Made by a program: the position numbers and the translations under genes
Shown here: in pieces, positions 7,692 through 17,293 of the stretch
How the letters are laid out: each line of letters starts with the position of its first letter
Position numbering within the stretch: the first letter of the stretch is position 1
Assembly: GCA_029248185.1 (NCBI GenBank)
Contig: JAQWJV010000040.1
Location: forward strand, 20,479-84,478
Source of the DNA: Flavobacteriaceae bacterium
Lineage (GTDB): Bacteria > Bacteroidota > Bacteroidia > Flavobacteriales > Flavobacteriaceae
Length of the DNA stretch: 64,000 bases
Reading direction: 5' to 3'
Notes under the pieces: model-generated
Seen by the model: the letters and a program-made list of their open reading frames with translations, nothing else
Databases searched by the model: none
What the model was told of the DNA's origin: nothing

Positions 7692-9278
7692 ATGATACAA
7701 TCTTACAAAAAACCCCTTCAGCTTGAAGAACAGTATGATACCATAATTATCGGAACAGGCATGGGAAGCTTAACTACTGCAGCCTTTTTGGCTAAAGAAG
7801 GAAAAAAAGTATTGCTGCTAGAACGTCATTATACTGCGGGTGGTTTTACTCACGTGTTCAAAAGAAAAGGATACGAATGGGATGTTGGTATTCATTACAT
7901 TGGGGAAGTTCAAAAAGAAAACAGTCCCTTGCGAAAAATGTTTGATTATATCACCAACAAAAATCTCCATTGGGCAGACATGGGGGAGGTTTATGATCAA
8001 GTTATTATAGGAGATAAACGCTATGATTTTGTAAAAGGAGTCAATCCTTTTAAAGATAAGATGACCTCATACTTTCCAGAAGAGCGTTCGACTATTGATG
8101 CCTATGTCGATTTGGTATTTAAGGCCAATAAAGCGATGGGGAAGTTTTACATCAACAAAGCACTCCCCAAATTAGTGGGCAGTCTCCTCGGTAACATACT
8201 GCAAAAACCCTACAGAAAGTTTTCAGAAAAAACAACCTATGAAGTGCTTCGCACCCTAACGGATAATGAAGAACTTATTAAAGTACTCTGTGGACAATAC
8301 GGTGACTATGGATTACCTCCTAAACAAAGTAGTTTTGCTATGCATGCCTCTGTTGTAAAGCATTATTTTGGAGGTGGGAGTTTTCCAATCGGAGGATCTT
8401 CACAGATTATAAAAACGATTGATCCCGTCATTGAGGTAGCAAAAGGAACGATTTTGATCAATGCAGAAGTAGCAGAAATTATCCTGAAAAAACGACGTGC
8501 TATTGGAGTTAAAATGTGCGATGGGAAATCATTTTATGCCCCACTCATTATAAGTGGTGCTGGGATCATGAATACCTACAAAAAGATGATTCCCAAGACG
8601 CATAAAATCCATAAAGAATTTTCTAAGCAACTGACTAAAGTTAAACCCTCTGTAGCTCATGGCTGTCTATATATCGGTCTAAATGGAAGTCCAGAAGAAT
8701 TACAATTACCCAAAAAAAATCTTTGGATTTATCCCAAAGATTTAGATCACGACAGTTGCGTGAATCGCTTTTTAAAAGACCATGATCAAGCCTTTCCCGT
8801 GGTCTATGTTTCATTCCCTGCCGCAAAAGATCCCAGTTGGACTGAACGTTATCCCAACAAAAGCACCATTGATATCATCACCTTGTTGCCTTATGAAAGC
8901 TTTAAAAAATGGGATGAAACACGTTGGATGAAAAGAGGAGAAACCTATGAAGCTTACAAAGAAGGTTTTGCTCAACGCCTATTGAATCATCTCTTTGAAC
9001 ATTTACCTCAACTAAAAGATAAAGTTGATTGTTATGAATTGTCTACCCCGTTGACAACAAAACATTTTGTCAATTATGAACAGGGAGAACTTTATGGTTT
9101 GGAGCATACTCCAGAACGCTACAAACAAAAATTCCTGAACCCAAGAACACCCATTAAAGGCTTGTATTTAACCGGCCAAGACATTGTAACTGCTGGCATA
9201 GGAGGCGCATTGTTTTCAGGCTTCATTACCAGCACAGCTATAACAGGCAAAAATTTTTGGAAAAAAATATACGCTTAA
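7692..9278 (+). CDS. FAD-dependent oxidoreductase of the phytoene desaturase / retinol saturase family
   Basis: Cytoplasmic or membrane-associated flavoprotein of 528 residues. The N-terminal Rossmann motif DTIIIGTGMGSLTTAAFLAKEGKKVLLLERH binds FAD, followed by AGGFTHVFKRKGYEWDVGIHYIG, the arrangement seen in RetSat and CrtI-like carotenoid desaturases and isomerases. The C-terminal FAD contact GLYLTGQDIVTAGIGGALFSG is intact. No crt genes flank it, so carotenoid metabolism is not supported by context, and the substrate remains open. A 193-bp gap upstream holds TAACTTTA close to the start but no clear promoter. Confidence 0.8.
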   Translation: MIQSYKKPLQLEEQYDTIIIGTGMGSLTTAAFLAKEGKKVLLLERHYTAGGFTHVFKRKGYEWDVGIHYIGEVQKENSPLRKMFDYITNKNLHWADMGEVYDQVIIGDKRYDFVKGVNPFKDKMTSYFPEERSTIDAYVDLVFKANKAMGKFYINKALPKLVGSLLGNILQKPYRKFSEKTTYEVLRTLTDNEELIKVLCGQYGDYGLPPKQSSFAMHASVVKHYFGGGSFPIGGSSQIIKTIDPVIEVAKGTILINAEVAEIILKKRRAIGVKMCDGKSFYAPLIISGAGIMNTYKKMIPKTHKIHKEFSKQLTKVKPSVAHGCLYIGLNGSPEELQLPKKNLWIYPKDLDHDSCVNRFLKDHDQAFPVVYVSFPAAKDPSWTERYPNKSTIDIITLLPYESFKKWDETRWMKRGETYEAYKEGFAQRLLNHLFEHLPQLKDKVDCYELSTPLTTKHFVNYEQGELYGLEHTPERYKQKFLNPRTPIKGLYLTGQDIVTAGIGGALFSGFITSTAITGKNFWKKIYA

Positions 9279-9293
9279 TTGTGTGAAAAAAGC

Positions 9294-10241
9294 CTAATTA
9301 ATTTTAGAGAGCGTCGCTAAAGTTAAATGATACGTTTCAACAAATTCCTTAACAACCGCAGCTGCAGGGAGGATACTTTCAATTTGTGCAGCCACTTGAC
9401 CAATTTCCAATTCTCCCTCCACAAGATCGCCTTCAAACATGCCTTTTTTTGCGCGACCTCTCCCCAAAGCCTCTTGTAATTGCTCGGGTGAGGCACCTTC
9501 TTGATAGAGTGCTTTGATCTTTTGATAAAATGGATTTTTAAGTAAGCGTACGGGGGTTACTTCTTTTAATGTCAATTCAGTATCACCCTGTTGAGCCTTG
9601 ATCACAGCCTGTTTAAAATGAGGGTGAGAAGAAGCCTCATGCGTTGCCACAAATCGTGAACCCACTTGGACACCTTCAGCACCTAGAGCCATTACAGCCA
9701 GCATCGCTGCCCCTGAACCAATTCCCCCTGCAGCGATTAACGGAATGTTAATGGCTTTCTTTACCAAAGGAATCAGAGTTAGTGTCGTGGTCTCTTCTCT
9801 CCCATTATGGCCCCCCGCTTCAAAACCTTCCGCCACGATTGCGTCCACTCCACTCTCTTGGGCTTTTAAGGCAAACTTTACCGAGCTTACCACATGCACT
9901 ACAGTACAGCCGTGAGATTTTAAAAAAGCTGTCCAAAGCTTCGGATTACCCGCTGCGGTAAATACAATGGGCACTTTTTCTTCCACAATCACCTCCATCA
10001 ACTGATCTATATCTGGATATAACAAGGGAACATTTACCCCAAAGGGCTTTTGAGTGGCTTTTTTACATTTCTGAATATGCTTTCTCAAAACATCAGGATA
10101 CATCGACCCCGCCCCAATCAAACCCAAACCGCCTGCATTGGAAACAGCCGAGGCCAAACGCCACCCACTCGCCCAAACCATACCCGCTTGAATGATGGGA
10201 TACTCTATTTCAAAAAGTCGAATGACTCGATTTTTACTCAT
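9294..10241 (-). CDS. NAD(P)H-dependent flavin oxidoreductase, nitronate monooxygenase-like
   Basis: FMN TIM-barrel protein of 315 residues related to nitronate monooxygenase (2-nitropropane dioxygenase) and FabK. Visible features are the N-terminal YPIIQAGMVWASGWRLASAVSNAGGLGLIG, the central GFEAGGHNGRE with the His often found in nitronate monooxygenases, and the FMN-phosphate loops AAGGIGSG and GAEGVQVGSRF. Its ATG overlaps the stop of the upstream isomerase gene by four bases (ATGA), so translation is probably coupled. True nitronate activity is uncertain because many relatives have other or unknown substrates. Confidence 0.82.
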   Translation of the reverse strand: MSKNRVIRLFEIEYPIIQAGMVWASGWRLASAVSNAGGLGLIGAGSMYPDVLRKHIQKCKKATQKPFGVNVPLLYPDIDQLMEVIVEEKVPIVFTAAGNPKLWTAFLKSHGCTVVHVVSSVKFALKAQESGVDAIVAEGFEAGGHNGREETTTLTLIPLVKKAINIPLIAAGGIGSGAAMLAVMALGAEGVQVGSRFVATHEASSHPHFKQAVIKAQQGDTELTLKEVTPVRLLKNPFYQKIKALYQEGASPEQLQEALGRGRAKKGMFEGDLVEGELEIGQVAAQIESILPAAAVVKEFVETYHLTLATLSKIN

Positions 10242-11155
10242 AAAAACCGATCTACTTTCACATAGGCATCTATCACCGCCTGCTCTCCCTCTTTTCCGGA
10301 CTTACTGTTTCCGTGCTCCATTCCTAAAATTCCATCAAAGCCTCTGCTGTGAATGTACTTGAAGACATTCGTATAATTAATTTCACCTGTAGTCGGTTCG
10401 TTTCTTCCAGGGTTGTCACCAATCTGAAAGTAGCCGATTTCATCCCAACATTGCTCAATATTTGGAATCAGGTTGCCTTCTTGAATCTGTTGATGGTAAA
10501 TATCAAATAAAATTTTACACGAGGGAGAATCTACCGCCTTACAAATTGCATAGGCCTGCGGACTCTCTGACAAAAACAAGCCCGGGTGATTTCTAAAGTT
10601 TAAAGGCTCTAATACCATGACAATTCCATGCGGTTCTAAAAGAGCAGCGGCTTGCTTAAGACTTTCAATTACATGAGCCGTTTGATAGGCCATATTTTGT
10701 CGTAAATCAACATGGCCGGGGACCACAGTCATCCACTTGGCGTGAACCCTTTTTGCTACAGGAATGGCTTTCTTTATATAGTCTAAAAACTCTTCTCTCA
10801 TACTCACATCACCGCTGGCTAAATTGGGTTTTTGCCAGTAAATTTTGTGGGCTACAAAAACACCCATTCGAATTCCCCGTCTTTCCATGGTCCGCGCCAT
10901 TTTCTCTTGAAGAGTAACGTCCCTTTCTCGCATTCCATTGTCTTCAAAAGCAGTAAAACCCTGATCTGCCATGAAATTTAATTGATCAATAGGATCTGAA
11001 CCCGCATGGTGTTTAAACATCCCCAAATGAGGGGCATAAGGCAAATTAAAAACGTGTTTTGAACTTACTGGTTTTGTCTTTGCAAAAGCTACAGCACCAC
11101 TAAAAAGTCCAAGACCTGTTGCTCCGGCAAGCTGTGTGAAATCTCTTCTATTCAT
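10238..11155 (-). CDS. Tat-exported sugar isomerase/epimerase, hydroxypyruvate isomerase-like TIM barrel
   Basis: Xylose isomerase-like TIM-barrel enzyme. The ORF track starts at 11209, but the ATG at 11155 gives MNRRDFTQLAGATGLGLFSGAVAFAK, a clear Tat signal, one base after the stop of the Gfo/Idh gene, and is preferred (305 residues). Metal-binding positions typical of the family are visible: MVLEPLNFRNHPG (Glu), CKILFDIYHQQIQEG (Asp and His), FQIGDNPGRNEPTTGEINY and GILGMEHGNS (Glu). Related Bacteroidota proteins are annotated as hydroxypyruvate isomerases, but an exported form next to an exported Gfo/Idh enzyme more likely acts on a sugar or inositol derivative; that is inference. Confidence 0.82.
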   Translation of the reverse strand: MNRRDFTQLAGATGLGLFSGAVAFAKTKPVSSKHVFNLPYAPHLGMFKHHAGSDPIDQLNFMADQGFTAFEDNGMRERDVTLQEKMARTMERRGIRMGVFVAHKIYWQKPNLASGDVSMREEFLDYIKKAIPVAKRVHAKWMTVVPGHVDLRQNMAYQTAHVIESLKQAAALLEPHGIVMVLEPLNFRNHPGLFLSESPQAYAICKAVDSPSCKILFDIYHQQIQEGNLIPNIEQCWDEIGYFQIGDNPGRNEPTTGEINYTNVFKYIHSRGFDGILGMEHGNSKSGKEGEQAVIDAYVKVDRFL

Positions 11156-11156
11156 C

Positions 11157-12494
11157 TTAAATAAATTTTGTTTTTCCAGGTGTAGGAATAGGATACATTC
11201 CTTCAGCATCTGGTACTGTTGGTGGGGTACTATCCCATGTTAAGGATTCAGGCATCAAATGCAATTGCGAATTTAAAGCCTCTTCAAAAGTAATTTTTTT
11301 ACCGGTATAAGTAGCCATTCTTCCTAATATAGCAGACAAAGTACTTTTTGCCCCATTCTCAGCATCAGCAATCACTCCTCCATTTCGTATAGAAGCAAAT
11401 AACGTATCGTGCTCTACTTGATACGGATTGGCATCTTCCCCCCATTTTCTTGGGTATTTGTATTGAGTTGTTCCTTCCAAATCGGTAATTTCTCCTTTTC
11501 CAATTGCTAAACTTCCCTTCGTTCCCTGAAAAACTTCATCAACTCGACTCATGGTTCCTGGAATGTGACGACATTGACTTGATATTACCGCCCCACTTGG
11601 ATAGGTAAATTCAACAAAATGATGGTCGTAGATTTCTCCATGATCAATTCCGTTTCGTACTTGACGACCTCCCATGCCTTGTGCAGATTCTGGGTAATCT
11701 CCCACAAACCAGTTTGCTACGTCTATGTTGTGAATGTGTTGCTCTAAGATGTGGTCTCCACACAACCAGTTGAAATAATACCAATTTCGCATTTGATATT
11801 CCAATTCTGTTTGCCCTGGCTTACGTTTTTTCACCCAGACTCCTGCGTCATTCCAATAGACTTGGCCACTTCTAATTTTCCCAATCGCTCCTGCGTCAAT
11901 TTTTTGCTTTAAGTCAATATATTTTGACTGATAGTGCCTTTGTAAGCCTACCACTACATTTAACTTTTTAGTTTTAGCCACTTTTGCCATCTCTAATACT
12001 TTACGAATCCCAACCGGATCGGTAGCAACAGGCTTTTCCATGAACACATGTTTATTATTGTTTATAGCATATTCAAAATGATAAGGTCTAAATCCCGGAG
12101 GGGTGGTTAAAATTACCACATCTGCCATATCAATTGCTTTTTTGTATGCATCAAATCCTACAAAACGATTTTTTTCATGAACATTGATCACCTTCTCCCC
12201 GTCAAAATGTTCTGAAATTCCTTTGAGACTTCGTTCAATTCGATCGCCAAAAGCATCAGCCATGGCCACTAACTCTACATTCTCATCTGCGGTTAGAGCT
12301 TGCACTGCTGCTCCTGACCCTCTACCTCCACAGCCCACCAAAGCCAATTTTAACTTTTTTTCTGCATGAACATGAACCATCCCCTCTACGGTAATGGGTA
12401 CGGTTAATAAAGCACTGGTAGCTAAAGCTGTTTTTTGGACAAAGGCTCTTCGAGACTGTCCTTTTTCTTTTTGGTTTTTACTCTTGTAAGTCAT
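11157..12494 (-). CDS. Tat-exported Gfo/Idh/MocA family oxidoreductase
   Basis: NAD(P)-dependent sugar dehydrogenase-type protein of 445 residues. A twin-arginine leader is visible (SRRAFVQKTALATSALLTVP). The Rossmann domain follows (KLALVGCGGRGSGAAVQAL, about 53-170) with the family motif HVFMEKPVATDP, then the alpha/beta C-terminal domain with GDHILEQHIHNIDVANW. Secreted Gfo/Idh proteins in Bacteroidota keep tightly bound NAD and act on sugars or glycosidic bonds. It lies 27 bp after the formylglycine-enzyme-fold gene and one base before the isomerase gene, in the middle of a probable five-gene operon. Confidence 0.9.
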   Translation of the reverse strand: MTYKSKNQKEKGQSRRAFVQKTALATSALLTVPITVEGMVHVHAEKKLKLALVGCGGRGSGAAVQALTADENVELVAMADAFGDRIERSLKGISEHFDGEKVINVHEKNRFVGFDAYKKAIDMADVVILTTPPGFRPYHFEYAINNNKHVFMEKPVATDPVGIRKVLEMAKVAKTKKLNVVVGLQRHYQSKYIDLKQKIDAGAIGKIRSGQVYWNDAGVWVKKRKPGQTELEYQMRNWYYFNWLCGDHILEQHIHNIDVANWFVGDYPESAQGMGGRQVRNGIDHGEIYDHHFVEFTYPSGAVISSQCRHIPGTMSRVDEVFQGTKGSLAIGKGEITDLEGTTQYKYPRKWGEDANPYQVEHDTLFASIRNGGVIADAENGAKSTLSAILGRMATYTGKKITFEEALNSQLHLMPESLTWDSTPPTVPDAEGMYPIPTPGKTKFI

Positions 12495-12521
12495 AATTCT
12501 GATTTGTTATTGTTATTTGAT

Positions 12522-13505
12522 TTAATCGGTTTCGTAACTCCAATATTTTTTTTGATCCTCAATCGAAGGTACTTCTACAGGTCGAACGACCCGAAATCCA
12601 ACAAAAGGAGCATCTGTATGCCACCATTTGCTTTTGGGTATTTGGGGGTCTCTTTTTTTCCACTTTTTTGATGAAGGTCTTCGTGCCGCAGAACGCAGTC
12701 GCTCAGGATTATCCATCCAAGATCCCCCTCGTACTACTTTTGGATAAACTTTTTCACCTCTCTCTAAAGGAGAATCCACTCCTTTTTTTCGTTTGGAATA
12801 GGCCGTTGGAACATATTGATCTAGAGTCCATTCGGCTACATTTCCATGCATATCATAGAGTCCCCATGCATTGGGCTTTTTCGTACCTACTTTTTGATAT
12901 TTTTCATTGCTATTTTCTGCATACCACGCATAGTGGGTTAACTCCGACACTTCCTCTCCGAAGCAATAAGCAGCAGTACTCCCTGCTCTAGCTGCGTATT
13001 CCCATTCTGCCTCGGTAGGTAATCGATAAAACTTTCCTGTCATGGCGGATAACCATTCGCAAAATTTTACTGCAGCTAATTGTGTCATACAAATTGCCGG
13101 ATAACCATCGGTTCCCATCCCGAAACTCATTTCTACATAAGGAGTGGTCGCTCCAGAAACTGCATCAACATCTATAGCAACTTCACTAGTCTCATCTTTT
13201 TTAATTTGATATTGGTCAGACGCTCTACTCACAAAAAGGTTGTATAAATCCCATGTAATTTCAACCTGACTCATCCAGAAAGCATTTAATGTAACCCCAT
13301 GCTTTGGTCCTTCATCTCCAAAATGGCCCACCTCTGTTTTCTTACTTCCCATAACAAAGTCACCCCCTTTGACATAAATCATGGGGAGTTCAAATTCTAT
13401 TCCATAAATTTTCTCTTTATAGGAAGATTGCTGTGCCATCAAAAGATTCATTCCATGGAAGAGAATCAATAAAGAGGAATAAAAAAATGATCTTGAAGTT
13501 TCCAT
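12522..13505 (-). CDS. Exported SUMF1/formylglycine-generating-enzyme-fold protein without the catalytic cysteines
   Basis: The ATG at 13505 (METSRSFFYSSLLILFHGMNLLMAQQ) gives a proper signal peptide and 327 residues; the ORF-track start 81 bp further up would bury it. The FGE-sulfatase fold is plain: MIYVKGGDFVMGS, EITWDLYNLF, FYRLPTEAEWEYAARAG, WGLYDMHGNVAEWTLD, KVVRGGSWMDNPERLRSA and a final FVGFRVVR. Genuine formylglycine-generating enzymes carry two Cys after the RGGS segment; here it reads WMDNPERLR, so sulfatase activation is unlikely. Relatives lacking the Cys serve in binding, gliding-motility-like or other roles. No sulfatase gene lies in the window. Confidence 0.85.
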   Translation of the reverse strand: METSRSFFYSSLLILFHGMNLLMAQQSSYKEKIYGIEFELPMIYVKGGDFVMGSKKTEVGHFGDEGPKHGVTLNAFWMSQVEITWDLYNLFVSRASDQYQIKKDETSEVAIDVDAVSGATTPYVEMSFGMGTDGYPAICMTQLAAVKFCEWLSAMTGKFYRLPTEAEWEYAARAGSTAAYCFGEEVSELTHYAWYAENSNEKYQKVGTKKPNAWGLYDMHGNVAEWTLDQYVPTAYSKRKKGVDSPLERGEKVYPKVVRGGSWMDNPERLRSAARRPSSKKWKKRDPQIPKSKWWHTDAPFVGFRVVRPVEVPSIEDQKKYWSYETD

Positions 13506-13560
13506 ACTTACTAATGTAGTATTTTTAAATGTATTCGAAAAAAAGGTCGCACTTGACAAC

Positions 13561-13905
13561 CTAAAACCTTGAAAGAGAAAATTCAATAGTAAAACTTAGT
13601 ATGGCTACGTTGTAATTCAAATCCTTATGAAAAACGAATGTTAGGGAAGTAAAGTCCTCAAAAGTTTTGGAATGCAACATGGATTTAAGCAAAATTTGCA
13701 TGCAAACTCGATCCAGTACCTTTTGTCTTAAAGCGGGGGAAATACGATTTTCTACGGATATTCCAAAAAGATCACCATTGGCTTTATGCCATTCAAATTC
13801 ATGCTTTTCTGGAGCCCTCTGAACTTCATGCTGCCCAAATAGCGTGGAACTCCAAAGGATAACAAGACCGATAAAAATAAATTTTGTGGTTAAAGACTGG
13901 GACAT
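13561..13905 (-). CDS. Small exported protein of unknown function
   Basis: I do not recognise this 114-residue protein. It begins with a standard signal peptide (FIFIGLVILWSSTLFGQ, cleavage probably after Gly25) and the mature part of about 90 residues has one Cys and alternating beta-like segments near the end (SLTFVFHKDLNYNVAILSFTIEFSL). It is 55 bp upstream of the formylglycine-enzyme-fold gene on the same strand and may be the first gene of that operon. It starts from ATG and is divergent from the thioredoxin-fold gene, with 74 bp between them. Confidence 0.6.
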   Translation of the reverse strand: MSQSLTTKFIFIGLVILWSSTLFGQHEVQRAPEKHEFEWHKANGDLFGISVENRISPALRQKVLDRVCMQILLKSMLHSKTFEDFTSLTFVFHKDLNYNVAILSFTIEFSLSRF

Positions 13906-13979
13906 AAGCTTTCGAAATGATTATCTTTAAAACAATATAAAGATATAAAAACTGTGCTTCCTTATCCTAAACCCATACT

Positions 13980-16085
13980 ATGTTCAAATCACACCCTCTC
14001 CTACCCAACCAATGGTTTATTCTTATTGTAATGATTAGTATCTTTTTTTCCTGTGCACAAGAAAACACACTCACTCAAAATAATCTAGAACATGAAACTA
14101 GTCCCTATTTACTGCAGCATGCCAAAAACCCTGTTTTCTGGCAACGTTGGGATCGTGAGGTATATGATCGTCAGAATACGCAAAAAAAGTTACTGGTAGT
14201 CAGTATTGGCTATTCCAGTTGTCATTGGTGTCATGTGATGGAGAAAGAGACTTTTGAAGATCAGGAAGTTGCTGATTTTATGAATGAAAGCTTTATTAGT
14301 ATTAAGGTAGATCGTGAAGAAAATCCAGAAATTGACAACATTTACATAACCGCCACCCAAATGATGACAGGCAGCGGAGGTTGGCCTCTTAATGTAGTTT
14401 GTTTACCCGACGGTCGTCCCGTTTATGGAGGAACCTACCACACCAAGGCACAATGGCTAGAAGTTTTAGGGAAAATTCAAAAGCTGTACGAAAACGATAA
14501 AAACCAACTTGAAGAATTTGCCGATCGGGTAGAGAAAGGAATTCAAGAGGTGAATACTTTTGAAATTTATCCCGAGCCTAAGCTCATTTCTCCCTCCCTA
14601 TTAGTAAATGAAATGGACTATTGGATGCGAGCATGGGATTTGAAATGGGGAGGTGAAAAACGTAGCCAAAAATTCATAACCCCTGTAAAGTTCAACTACA
14701 TCCAACAATATCAAAAACTTACGGGTGATGAAAAAATCAAAGCATACTTTGAGAATAGCCTTCAGACTATTGCAAATAGTGGTGTTTTCGATCCGCTAGA
14801 GGGAGGTTTCTTCCGCTATACTGTAGATCCCCATTGGAATATTCCCCATTTTGAGAAAATGCTGTATGATAATGCGCAAATTTTAGGCTTGTATTCCAAC
14901 GCTTACAAACAAACAAAAAACAGCGTTTTTAAGGAACGTGTTTATCAAACCTTTTCCTTTTTAAAAGAACGTATGTCCAATCCAGACGGAGGCTATTATG
15001 CCGCAATCGATGCTGACAATAATGAAGGGGAAGGCCGTTATTATGTATTTACTAAAGAAAGCGTTCAAGCAGCAGCTGATGAGGATTTTGATTTGTTGGT
15101 GGCGTATTTTAATATTGACCTCAACGAACCCTTTGAGGAACATTTTTATAATTTAAAGCTTTCTTCCTTTGATACTGCCTTTTTGGAACAACACAAAATA
15201 GACAAAGAAACTTTAGAAGCAAAAAAAGAGACTTGGATCTCTAAACTCAAAGTAGAAATGCAACAGCGTGAATTTCCATTAATTGACACTAAAATAATTA
15301 CCTCATGGAACGCTTTGTTGATCGTAGGGTTAACTCAAGCTTATGAAGCCTTTGGCGACCCTCAGTTTATAAATGAAGCGGAAAGTATTTATTCCTTTCT
15401 AAAAGAAAACACCTACAAAAAGCGTCATTTTTTCCACACCTTTCAAGAAGGAAAACCAAAAATAGATGGGTTTTTAGAAGATTATGCTTTTATGACGCAA
15501 GCGGCTATTGCACTCTATAAAACCTCTGGAAATAAAATATTCTTGGAAGATGCGCTTGCTTTCAATGCCATCGTACTCAAAGAATTTAAGGATGATGCCT
15601 CGCCTTTTTTTACCTTTACGAAAGATCCCACACTTTTCACGAAAATTGTTGGGGTGGATGATAACGTTATTCCCTCTGCCAATGCTGTTATGGCTGAAAA
15701 CTTATGGATCCTTGGACAATGGACAGGGGAAGAATCCTATTCTAGGCAAGCGCAGGAAATGCTTCAAGGTGTACTCCCTTACTTTTCAGAGGGAAGAAGC
15801 AGTGATTATACTCAGTGGAGTCAACTCCTTGTCATGGAAGCCTATCCCTATTATGAAGTCGTTATTGTAGGTCCTGAAGCAAAAACTAAAACCATAGAAT
15901 TCCAAAAAGAATATTATCCCAATGTAGTCTTTCAAACCACAACCCTAGCTAGTGATTTACCTTTATTGAAAGATCGTTTTTTTGAAGGAGAAACTTATGT
16001 TTATGTTTGTCAAAACAGAGTCTGCTTGCGTCCAGTTGAAAGTGTGAAAGAAGCGATAGAACAAATGGAAAATTGGGAAAATTAA
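13980..16085 (+). CDS. Thioredoxin-fold / N-acylglucosamine-epimerase-fold protein, YyaL-SSP411 (DUF255) family, exported
   Basis: Family of unclear biochemical role that joins a thioredoxin-like domain to an (alpha/alpha)6 barrel. The DUF255 part spans about residues 35-195: [33 protein letters not shown] with the CxxC pair near 81-84, [11 protein letters not shown] and [21 protein letters not shown]. The barrel fills about 230-600 ([46 protein letters not shown]). The N-terminus [18 protein letters not shown] looks like a lipoprotein signal, so the protein is probably periplasmic or membrane-anchored, unlike cytoplasmic homologues. Its last four bases overlap convergent mnmA. Confidence 0.87.
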   Translation: MFKSHPLLPNQWFILIVMISIFFSCAQENTLTQNNLEHETSPYLLQHAKNPVFWQRWDREVYDRQNTQKKLLVVSIGYSSCHWCHVMEKETFEDQEVADFMNESFISIKVDREENPEIDNIYITATQMMTGSGGWPLNVVCLPDGRPVYGGTYHTKAQWLEVLGKIQKLYENDKNQLEEFADRVEKGIQEVNTFEIYPEPKLISPSLLVNEMDYWMRAWDLKWGGEKRSQKFITPVKFNYIQQYQKLTGDEKIKAYFENSLQTIANSGVFDPLEGGFFRYTVDPHWNIPHFEKMLYDNAQILGLYSNAYKQTKNSVFKERVYQTFSFLKERMSNPDGGYYAAIDADNNEGEGRYYVFTKESVQAAADEDFDLLVAYFNIDLNEPFEEHFYNLKLSSFDTAFLEQHKIDKETLEAKKETWISKLKVEMQQREFPLIDTKIITSWNALLIVGLTQAYEAFGDPQFINEAESIYSFLKENTYKKRHFFHTFQEGKPKIDGFLEDYAFMTQAAIALYKTSGNKIFLEDALAFNAIVLKEFKDDASPFFTFTKDPTLFTKIVGVDDNVIPSANAVMAENLWILGQWTGEESYSRQAQEMLQGVLPYFSEGRSSDYTQWSQLLVMEAYPYYEVVIVGPEAKTKTIEFQKEYYPNVVFQTTTLASDLPLLKDRFFEGETYVYVCQNRVCLRPVESVKEAIEQMENWEN

Positions 16086-17266
16086 GAAATCACCCCAGAA
16101 CCTATCAATTCCTCATCTTGATACCACGCCACAAACTGCCCTGAAGTAATGGCCGATTGTGGGGCTTGAAAAGAAACGTATAGAGCCTCCTCAGTCTGAA
16201 AAAGCGTTGCTTGTTGTAAAGCTTGTCGGTATCGAATACGAGCCCATACCGTCTTGGTTTCTCCGGGCTCTAAGCTTAAATCTTCCCGAACCCAATGAAT
16301 ATCTTCTTGAGCCACTTTTAAGGCATAGCGAAACAATCCTGGGTGGGCTTTTCCTTGGCCCACATAGATTGTATTGTCTTCAACATTGGTGTCAATAACA
16401 AACAAAGGCTCCACATTCCCTCCTACTCCCAGTCCTTTTCGCTGACCAATGGTATAAAAATGAGCCCCATTATGTTCGCCAACTACAGCTCCATCTGAAG
16501 GTTGATAACGTACTTTTTTTGCCCGATTGACTAGATCGTTTTGTGGATTTTCAGATTCAGAATAAACCGAAAAATCAGTTGGAATTTCAATAATGGTTCC
16601 CGTTTTAGGTTTTAATTGCTGCTGTAAAAAATCAGGTAATTTTACTTTTCCAATAAAGCACAGTCCTTGGGAATCTTTTTTCTCAGCAGTTACCAAATCT
16701 TGCGCCAAAGCAATTTTTCTCACTTCTTCTTTTTGCAAATGTCCGATTGGAAATAAAACATGTGCTAATTGCTGTTGTGTCAGCTGGCATAAAAAATAGG
16801 ATTGATCCTTATTGTTGTCTGCTCCAGCTTTAAGCTGATGAATAAGGGTTCCCGTTGAGCTTGTAAAAGTACTTTTCTGACAATAATGACCTGTGGCTAT
16901 GTAAGTTGCACCTAAAGACAAAGCAATCTCTAAAAAGACATCAAATTTAATCTCACGGTTACAAAGCACATCGGGATTGGGTGTTCGACCCTTTGAGTAT
17001 TCATCAAACATATAATCTACTATCCGTTCCTTGTACTCTTTGCTCAAATCGACGGTTTGAAATGGAATTCCTAGCTTTTCTGCAACCAGCATGGCATCAT
17101 GACTATCTTCCAGCCAAGGACATTCATTGGAGAGGGTTACCGACTCGTCATGCCAGTTTTTCATGAACAAACCAATGACCTCATAGCCTGCTTCTTTCAA
17201 AAGATAAGCAGCCACACTGGAATCTACACCACCAGAAAGTCCCACAATAACACGTCCCTTACTCAT
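16082..17266 (-). CDS. mnmA: tRNA-specific 2-thiouridylase MnmA
   Basis: Adds sulfur to uridine 34 of tRNA Lys, Glu and Gln. The 394 residues hold the PP-loop ATP site [15 protein letters not shown] at the N-terminus, the catalytic Cys in [11 protein letters not shown] (about 100) and the second Cys in [10 protein letters not shown] (about 205). The C-terminal [10 protein letters not shown] and [16 protein letters not shown] segments are typical. The start ATG at 17266 follows a TATCTTTG box by only four bases, so its transcript may have almost no leader. It is 27 bp from the end of yidC. Confidence 0.96.
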   Translation of the reverse strand: MSKGRVIVGLSGGVDSSVAAYLLKEAGYEVIGLFMKNWHDESVTLSNECPWLEDSHDAMLVAEKLGIPFQTVDLSKEYKERIVDYMFDEYSKGRTPNPDVLCNREIKFDVFLEIALSLGATYIATGHYCQKSTFTSSTGTLIHQLKAGADNNKDQSYFLCQLTQQQLAHVLFPIGHLQKEEVRKIALAQDLVTAEKKDSQGLCFIGKVKLPDFLQQQLKPKTGTIIEIPTDFSVYSESENPQNDLVNRAKKVRYQPSDGAVVGEHNGAHFYTIGQRKGLGVGGNVEPLFVIDTNVEDNTIYVGQGKAHPGLFRYALKVAQEDIHWVREDLSLEPGETKTVWARIRYRQALQQATLFQTEEALYVSFQAPQSAITSGQFVAWYQDEELIGSGVIS

Positions 17267-17270
17267 AGGG

Positions 17271-17278
17271 CAAAGATA
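17271..17278 (-). promoter_or_regulatory. Possible mnmA -7 element four bases before the ATG
   Basis: TATCTTTG on the minus strand is a full TAnnTTTG match, separated from the mnmA ATG by CCCT. No TTTG was found at the expected -33 spacing, so chance is not excluded. Confidence 0.35.
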
Positions 17279-17293
17279 AGCAGTATTAAAGAA

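Noticed and set aside
12668-12991. 107-aa plus-strand ORF opposite the FGE-fold gene
   Set aside because: Antisense shadow; the minus-strand frame contains the conserved FGE motifs.
13506-13586. N-terminal extension of the FGE-fold gene
   Set aside because: The signal peptide begins at the ATG at 13505; the extension would place it internally.
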